NCBI GenBank assembly: GCA_007833815.1
Contig: CP033464.1
Coordinates: forward strand, 3,714,001 to 3,778,000
From: Brevibacillus laterosporus
GTDB lineage: Bacteria; Bacillota; Bacilli; Brevibacillales; Brevibacillaceae
DNA: 64,000 nucleotides
Reading direction: 5' to 3'
The notes under the pieces were generated by a model, which had not been told where the DNA came from, ran no database searches, and saw only the letters and a program-made list of their open reading frames with translations. Positions 52,778 to 61,700 of this stretch are shown here, one piece after another (position 1 is the stretch's first letter; every line of letters starts with the position of its first letter). Position numbers and translations under genes: made by a program.

Positions 52778-55700
52778 CGTTGATGGAGGTGCGAGTTCCG
52801 GTGCCATCGCTATTGCGATTTCGGAGGTTGCCACTCTCCATTCATTTTTAACAGCCTGTTTGTCTTTAATGGTAATCCCCACCTCTTCAAATTTTGCTTG
52901 CACATTGTACAAGAGTTCATCAAGCAACGACAAGTAATCTTGCGCCATCTCTTCAATGGTCGACTGATTGAACAGTTCAACGCTGTAACCGAAGGAGAAA
53001 TGGATGAAGTCGTGTTTTTCAATCGCTTCCAGATAGATGTCGTATTCGCAAATTTTGAATTCAAATGGATGCGGTACGACGTGAAGACCTTCGAATTCGA
53101 TATCGCTCATCTCGTAGTTGAGCATGGAAAATACTGCGTCAAAGAGTGGAGTGCGGTTCTCGGATTTAGGAAGCGCTAGTTTTTCCGTTATCATTTCGAA
53201 TGGATAGAGTTGATTCTCATAGCATTGAACGATATTCTCTTTGACGTCGGTGAGGAAGTCCTGGAAGTTCAGGGTGCCCCGTGGATTGGCGCGGAAGGCC
53301 AAGGTGTTGATAAATAGACCGATCATCTTACTGAATTCTTCACGCGGTCTTCCTGCTTGCCATGTACCCACTACGATATCTTCTTGTCCGGTGTACTTTT
53401 GCAGAAGCACATAGAATGCGGACAAAAGGGTGATGTAGATAGTGACGCTGTGTGCTTCAGAGAATTCGTGAAGCAGCTTGGTACGTTCGGCATCGACTTG
53501 GAAGAAGATTTTTTCTCCATCGAACTGCTTTTGTTCGGGACGTGGGAAGTCGGTTGGGAGATTGAGTTGCGGGATGTCGCCACTAAAATACTCCAACCAG
53601 AATTGCTCCTGTCTCTGCCCCTCTTCGCTGTGCAGCCATGCATCCATCCAGTGCGTATACTCCTTGTATTGTGCGGTCAGCTCAGGTAGTTCGTGGTCGC
53701 CATAAAGCTGCATCAATTCGTCCATGAAAACGCTAAGAGAAGTGCCGTCGGAAATAATGTGGTGCATGTCGACGAACAACGTGTGCCGCTCCTCGCCGGA
53801 GCGGATCAGAACGGCGCGGAGCAGAGGGGCTTGATGGAATTCGAACGGCTGAATTTGGGCCTGTACGAGTTCCGTCACTTGCTCCTCCTCTGCTTCGATC
53901 ATAGTGATGTCAAAGCAAAGCTCGTCGTGAACGACGAGTACTACATCACCATCGACTATATCAAAGGAGCTACGCAGCGATTCATGGCGATTGATCATGG
54001 TCTGGAATGCCTTGTGTAACAATTCTACATTCAGCTTGCCTTCGAACGTGACGGCGAAAGGAATGTTGTAGCTGATCTCCCCTGCGGCACGCTCGTAAGT
54101 GTAACGCTGGTATGGAGAGGCTTTATAGTACGGGCGTTTTTCCAGTAGCTCGAGCGCGGTGTAGGTTCCTGCATCTTGGCCTTTGATGTAGTCGGTCACC
54201 TCCCAAAGGATTGGAGTCTGGAACAGAACCTTCAGCGGGACCTTCACTCCGGTTTCTTTGTGCATCAGGGAGATCAGAGATGCGGCTTTGAGCGAGTGAC
54301 CTCCTAGTTCAAAGAAGTTGTCTTCTCGTCCGACGCGGCTTGCACCGAGTACTTCGGCCCAGATAACAGCCAGTTTCTCTTCCAGTTCACCCTGCGGTTC
54401 CACATAACGACTGGTAGTGAGTGCGGAAGCGTCTGGTTTTGGCAGGGCTTTGCGATCCACTTTGCCGTTGACGGTCATCGGGAACGTTTCGAGCGCAATA
54501 AAATAGGCTGGGATCATGAAGCTTGGCAACGCTTCGCCGATGTGTCTGCGCAACTCGCTGATGCTGAGTTCGCGGGTAGCTGTATAGTAAGCACAGAGAG
54601 CAGTGGTGCCAGCGTCGTCGCTAGCTATCACGAGGGCTTCGGTGATGGCATCGTGTTGTAGAAGGCGTGTCTCAACCTCCCCTAGCTCGATGCGGAAGCC
54701 TCGCACTTTTACCTGATGGTCGAGTCGGCCCAAATACTCCAGAGTGCCGTCATCGATCCAACGGGCCAGATCACCAGCACGATACATCGTCTGACCTGGT
54801 AAGAACTGATTGGGTACAAAACGCTCCGCTGTTAAATCTGGGCGATGGAGATAGCCACGTGCCACACCGTCGCCACCGACGTAAATCTCCCCTTTTACCC
54901 CTATTGGTACCGGTTGCTGGAATTCATCCAAAATGTAAACGGTGAGCGTCGGGATCGGCGTACCGATGTTGGACTGATTCTTGTTCATCTCGGATTGGGT
55001 AATTTCTTTGTAGGTGACGTGTACGGTGGTCTCTGTGATGCCATACATGTTAATGAGTTGGGTTGCCGGGTATTTCTCATGGAACTTGCGAAGCTGGATC
55101 GGTGCTAGAGCTTCACCGCCGAAAATCACGTAACGGATGGACAGGTCGCTCTCCTCTACTATCGCCTCTTCCTGAACTAGCGCGTAGAAAGCGGTTGGGG
55201 TCTGGTTAAGCACAGTCACCCGTTCCTGTTTGAGAAGCTGGATAAAATCTTTTGGCACACGAGCAATCTCTTTTGGTACTACAACAACACGGCCACCGTA
55301 GAAGAGAGCACCATACATCTCCCACACAGAGAAGTCAAAGCAGTAAGAGTGGAACATTGTCCAGACATCGTTTTCGTTAAAATCAAACATCATGCGGTCA
55401 TTCTTCATCAGGCGGATGACATTGCGGTGTTCGATCATGACACCTTTTGGCTTGCCGGTGGAGCCAGAGGTGAAGATGATATACGCGAGGTCATCTGTTG
55501 TGGCGGTTGCCTGTGTCATCAGCTCGGCTGACTGTTTTTCCCACTCGTCTGGATGATCAAGGTTAATCGGTTGGACTTGCTCGGCAAAAACATCATAAAT
55601 TCCAGCGTGATGCGATTCAGTGATGATCGTGTCCATACCTGTGTCCTCGACGATTGCTGCAATACGCTCTACTGGATATTCCGGATCGATTGGCACATAG

Positions 55701-58700
55701 GCTCCTCCAGCTTTCAAAATCGCCAGAATTGAAATAATCATGCGTTCAGATCGGTCCAAAAGCATTCCGATTAGCGGATTGCGCTGGTGCTGAGTCATCT
55801 GCATCAGACGGTTAGCGATTTGGTTGGCCTGCTCGTCCAGTTCCCGGTACGTGAGGTGTTTGTCGCCGTATGTGACAGCGATGCGGTCTGGTGTCAGACG
55901 CACCTGTTCCCCAATCAGACCATGGATCGTCGCTTCACGCGGATAGTCCGCATCAGTTTGGTTGAAGTCGTAGATAAGGTGTTGCTTCTCCGCTTCGTCT
56001 AACATGGTGAGTTGTCCCATCGACAGGTCTGGCTGTGCGATGGCTCCCATCAGCAATGCGATCAAATGGTGGGCCATACGTTCTATGGTGGCACGCTTGT
56101 ACAGACTGGTGCGGTATTCCCACTCAAAGTAAAGTTTACCGTCACGCTCCAGCACCGATAATGTCAGGTCGAACTTAGCTGCGTTGTGCGTGTACTCGTA
56201 TGATGTCATCGTGAGGCCCGGCATGGTACTGTCGGCAAACTCTATGTTCTGTACGGTCAGCATCGTATCAAATAGCGGATTTCGGTTACGGTCACGCTGA
56301 ATGTCGAGTTTTTCGATCAGCTCTTCCAGCGGATATGTCTGGTGTTCATAAGCCTGTAGCACGTTAGTTTTCACTTCGCCCAAGAACTCGCGGAATGATT
56401 TAGACATCACAGGGTAGTTGCGCATAGCAATCGTGTTGACGAACATCCCCATCACGTTCTCTAGGTCAGCTTTTAAGCGTCCTGCTGTCGGTGTCCCGAC
56501 GATGATATCGTCTTGACCGGTATAGCGGGCGAGGAACAGGTTATAGGCTGCCAGCATGGTCATATAGAGCGTTGCATTGGTCTCGCTTGAGAGAGTGAGC
56601 AACTGGGCTGTCTGTTGCTCGTCCAGCCCGAAGCGGATCACGTCACCTGCATAATCAGTGACGATCGGTCGGCTGTGGTCGGTCGGCATCTCCAGCACTG
56701 GAAGCTCACCGGCAAAGTTGTCAATCCAAAAACGTTCGTCCTCACCGCTGACTTGACTATGCTCCCGTTGCCATACGGCATAATCTTTGTACTGGATAGC
56801 GAGCGGCGGCAGTTCGTTCCCTTGATATAACTGATTAAGTTCGTGCAGGAACAGGTTAAGCGATGTCCCGTCGGAGATGATGTGATGCATATCGATCAAG
56901 AACACCTGCTGCTCGCTGGCCACGCGGAAGATGGTAGCGCGGATGAGCGGTGCTTTGCTCAGATCGAATGGTTGGATATAGTCAGTCAACGTGCGGCGCA
57001 GGGTTTCTTCATCGATTTCGACCAACGTCAGCGGGATACCCGCTTGATCGTGGATCAGTTGGATAACCTCTTCTCCCCTCATTTCAAAAGAGGTGCGGAA
57101 TGCCTCATGACGCTGTACCAATGTATTAAGTGCGGATTGTAGCGCTGATAGGTCAAGCTCACCATCCAGTCGGACTATCAGCGGCATATTGTAGCTGATG
57201 CTAGCCCCTTCAAACTGGTTGATGAAATAAAGTCTTCGCTGGGCGGACGATGCCGGGTAATACTCGCGCTTCTCCACTGTTTGGATAGCTTGATAGGTCT
57301 TTTGATTGGCCTTGCTGATCGCGTGAGCCATCTCTTTGACCGTCTGATGGAGAAACACTTGCTGGAGGCTGAATTCTACTTCCAACTGTTTCTCAATACT
57401 TGCCGACAGCATCGTAGCGCGTAAGGAGTGACCGCCGCGGTCGAAGAAATTATCTTCGATGCCGATTCTTTCTACTCCAAGTACCTCGGACCAAATCTGG
57501 CAAAGTACTTTTTCGGTCGGGTTGGTCGGTGCCACGTACTGGTTGGCATACAGCTCCAATCTAGGTTCTGGTAGCGCACGGCGGTCGAGCTTGCCGTTCG
57601 GGGTGAATGGTATCACCTCAAGCACCATGAAGACTGATGGAATCATATACTCTGGCATACGGGCGGACAGGTGAGCCCGTAGTTCAGCGATACCAAGCTC
57701 AGAATGTGCAACGAAGTAGGCGCACAAGTAGGTTTGATCGTTTTGATCGCGTTTGACAAGGACAACAGCTTCTTTGACCTGTGGATGTTCTTTCATCTGC
57801 ACGGCAATCTCGTCTGGCTCAATGCGGAAACCACGAATTTTTACAAGGTTGTCAGCGCGATCAAGGTAATCGATGTTACCGTCTGTAAGCCATTTGACCA
57901 AATCCCCTGTCTTGTACAAGCGTTCATCTGGGTTAAACGGATTTGGGATGAACTTCTCGTTAGTCAGGTCTTGACGGTTCAAATACCCTCGCACCAAGCC
58001 TTCTCCACCGATGTAGAGCTCGCCTGGAACACCGACTGGCACTAGATGTAGGTGCTTGTCTAACACATACAACTGGGTACGGCTGAGAGGTTGACCAATT
58101 GGTATTGAGCTGACATCCTCCTTGATCTCGGCGATGTGATAGTAGCTGGCAAAGACAGTGGTTTCTGTCGGTCCGTATATGTTGTAAAAACAGTTCGGAC
58201 CGAGAAAATCAAGTGCTTTACGAGCTTGTTTGGGCGACATTTTTTCACCGCCGACAAACAATTTACGCACGTTGCCCAAGCACTCCAGGTTCACGTCGAC
58301 TAAGGTATGAAACAGCGCAGTTGTCATGAATATCACACTGATCTGGTGAGTCGAGATCAGATAGGAAAGCGCATGGACATCGAGCATCTCGTGGCGCTTC
58401 ATCATCACCAGTTTGGCCCCGTTCAAGAGCGCCCCATAGATATCGAAGGTGGAACCATCGAACACGTAGTTAGAAATTTGCAAAAGGCTGTCGGTGTGAC
58501 TCAAATCGACATAGTTGGTATCCTTGACGACACGAATAATGTTGGCGTGCGTGGTGAGCGTCCCTTTTGGTTGACCTGTGGTTCCCGAGGTAAACATCAC
58601 GTAGGCGAGATGTTGTGCGGTGAGGTCACCCGCTTTAGGATTGCTTACATCACTATGGTAAAGCAGCGTCGGGTCATCAAGATTGATCAACTCTTGGTCC

Positions 58701-61700
58701 AGATCATAGTTGCCGATCAGATGAGACTGGGACAACACCAGTCGGGCCTTAGTGTCACTAAGCATGAATCGGATGCGCTCGATTGGATACGCTGGGTCAA
58801 TCGGCACATAGGCGCCTCCTGCTTTTAGTACGGCTAGCATGGCAACGATCATCACCGGTGCTCTGTCGATAATCAAACCTACTTTTTCCTCTGTTCCTAC
58901 TCCTCTCGCTTGAAGAGCATGGGCAAGGCGGTTGGTTTGTTCGTTAAGCTGACGGTAGCTCCACTCCTGATCCTCGAATACCAGCGCAATCTTATCCGGA
59001 TGCGCAGAGGCCTGCTTTTCAAACAATTGAGGAATGGTAGCTGTGATCGGTGCTTGCCCCCGTTCTGAATTAAACTCATCCAAAAGTTGGCGCTCCTCCT
59101 CTGCCGTAATCATTCGGATGTCGGCGATTGGCTTGTCCGCATGTTGCAGGGCATGGATGATCAGTTGGTTGAGGTGGTTAGCCATCCGCTCAATTGTTTC
59201 CCGCTTAAATAAGTGACTGCTGTATTCCCAGTTGAAGTAAATCTTGCCGTCTGCTTCGATGGCGAGCAACGTCAGATCGAACTTGGCCTTCTTCATCTCG
59301 TATGGAAGGGCGGTGATGGTCACGTCCGTGAGCTGAACAGATGCCAGTTCGAGGTTTTGCAGGGTAAACATCGTGTCAAACAGAGGGTTACGGCTCGTGT
59401 CACGGGCAAGTCCCAGCTTTTCGATCAGTTCTTCGAGCGGATAATCCTGATGTTCATAGGCTAACAGGACGTTTTCTCTTACCTCGGCAATAAACTGGCG
59501 GAAGGTCTTGGTCGCTTTTGGCTGGTTACGCAACGCCAGAGTGTTAACGAACATCCCCATCACCTGCTCAACATCGGCGTTCGGACGTCCGGCGATCGGT
59601 GTGCCGATACAGATGTCTTCTTGGTCAGTATATTTGGCAAGCAACATCTGATACAGCGCAAGCAAGGTCATAAAAAGGGTTACTTGTTCTTCATGGATGA
59701 ACGAGTGTAGTTCAGCTGTCCACTCGGCAGGCAGTTCGGTCTGGAGAATCTCTCCATCAAACTGTTTGACCACAGAACGCGGGTAGTCGGTTTGAAACTC
59801 CAGCACCGGAACTTCATCAGCGAACTGATTCAGCCAGTAAGATTCCTTGGTGGCGAACGCTTGTGACTGACTGCGTTGTTGCTGCCAGATTGCGTAGTCT
59901 TTGTACTGAATGTGGAGTTCTGGCAACGCCGCGCCAGCGTAAAGCTTGCTGAATTCATCCATAAACAGGCTCATCGAGACACCGTCGGAAATGATATGGT
60001 GCATGTCAATCACAGCCACATAGGAATGGTCGCCCAGTTGGATCAGACGGGCACGCATCAGAGGGGCTTGCCCGAGATCAAATGGCTGGATTGCCTGCTT
60101 AATCAACTCGTCCTGCTCCTCTTTACTTGCTTGGATAAGCTCAAATGGTAGCCCTACAGTTGGCTGAATCCGTTGCACCACTTCCCCATCCACCACGGCA
60201 AAAGAGGTGCGTAGCGCTTCGTGACGTTGGATCAAGCTCTCAATCACACCCGTAAAGCGTGGAATGTTAAGAGGACCGTTGATTTCCAGCACAAGCGGCA
60301 TGTTATACGCAATATCTACGCCAGAGAACTGGTTGACGACATACATACGTTTTTGCGTCGAAGAAGCTGGGTAATACTCGCTTGGCACGGCAGGTTGGAT
60401 CGTTAATTCGTCTGAACTGTCCCCTCTCTTTTTCTCTTGCAGGGCTTGCTTCAGGCAGTCCGCAAGTTCTTGAAGCGTCGGTTTCTGGAAGAATGCTGTG
60501 AGTGGCACCTTCACCCCGAAATCCTTCTGGATGCGAGAGATTACAGTAGTCGCCCTAATCGAATGTCCGCCAAGCTCGAAGAAATGGTCGTTACGGCCGA
60601 TGCGTTCAACCTTTAAAACGCTAATCCAAATGTCAGCCAGCGCCTGCTCCAGTTCGTTAATCGGTGCTTCAAAAGGGCGTTCTGTCAAAAGGGTGCTGTC
60701 TGGCTGCGGCAGGGCGCGTCGGTCTACTTTGCCATTGGCGGTGAGCGGCAGGCTATCCAATTGGATGAAGAACGTCGGAATCATGAACGTTGGCAACAGG
60801 TTATTCAGGTAATGACGAAGACCTGCAGTACTCATCTCTTCTGCCGCCACGTAGTAGGCACAAAGATTGGTGTCGAAGGCGGTCACCACAGCTTCTTTCA
60901 CCGCAGGATACTGGAGTAGTCTGGTCTCGATCTCCCCCAGTTCGATGCGGTAGCCCCGTATTTTTACCTGCTGGTCGATCCGCCCAAGGAACTCGAGCTG
61001 TCCATCTTGGTTTATTCGCACGAGGTCGCCGGTACGATAGATGGTCTGCTCTGGAAGGAGCGGATGCGGTACGAATTTTTCTGCAGTCAAATCTGAGCGG
61101 TTGAGATAGCCACAAGCCAGTCCCGTTCCACCTATGCAGAGTTCGCCCGGTACTCCGATTGGTTGCAGTTGACCGTGTGAGTTGAGCACGAACACGTGAA
61201 CGTTCTGGATAGGGCGACCGATCGGCAGGTTATTGGATGCCTTGGTTAGTGTAGTAGATGTCGCAACGACAGTATTTTCAGTCGGGCCGTAGTTGTTGAC
61301 GAGTCGGTATGACCTTGGAGTAAAGGTCTTAAGCTTGTCGCCACCAGTCAAAAGTACGCGCAGTGAGCGGTTATCTAGCTCTTGGAATGACTCACACAAT
61401 TGGGTCGGCAAGAAGCTTATGGTGATGCCATGTGTTTCGAAATAAAGATTAAGCTGTTCCACATCAAGGCGGATGTCATCAGGAATGATGTGCAGGGTAG
61501 CTCCTGTGACCAATGTTGGGAAAATTTCCCAAACTGAGGCATCAAAGCCGAAACCTGCATATTTGGTTGTATGATCGGCTTCCGTCAGCTCGAAGTCGGT
61601 TTGATGCCACAAACAAAGATTGACGAGTGAATGGTGCTCGATCATGACCCCTTTTGGCTGTCCAGTGGAGCCTGAGGTATAGATGACATAGGCCAGACTG

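Noticed and set aside
58307-58828. 173-codon plus-strand frame inside NRPS2
   Set aside because: It is a shadow of the Ile-like A domain on the other strand, with no start signal or domain of its own.
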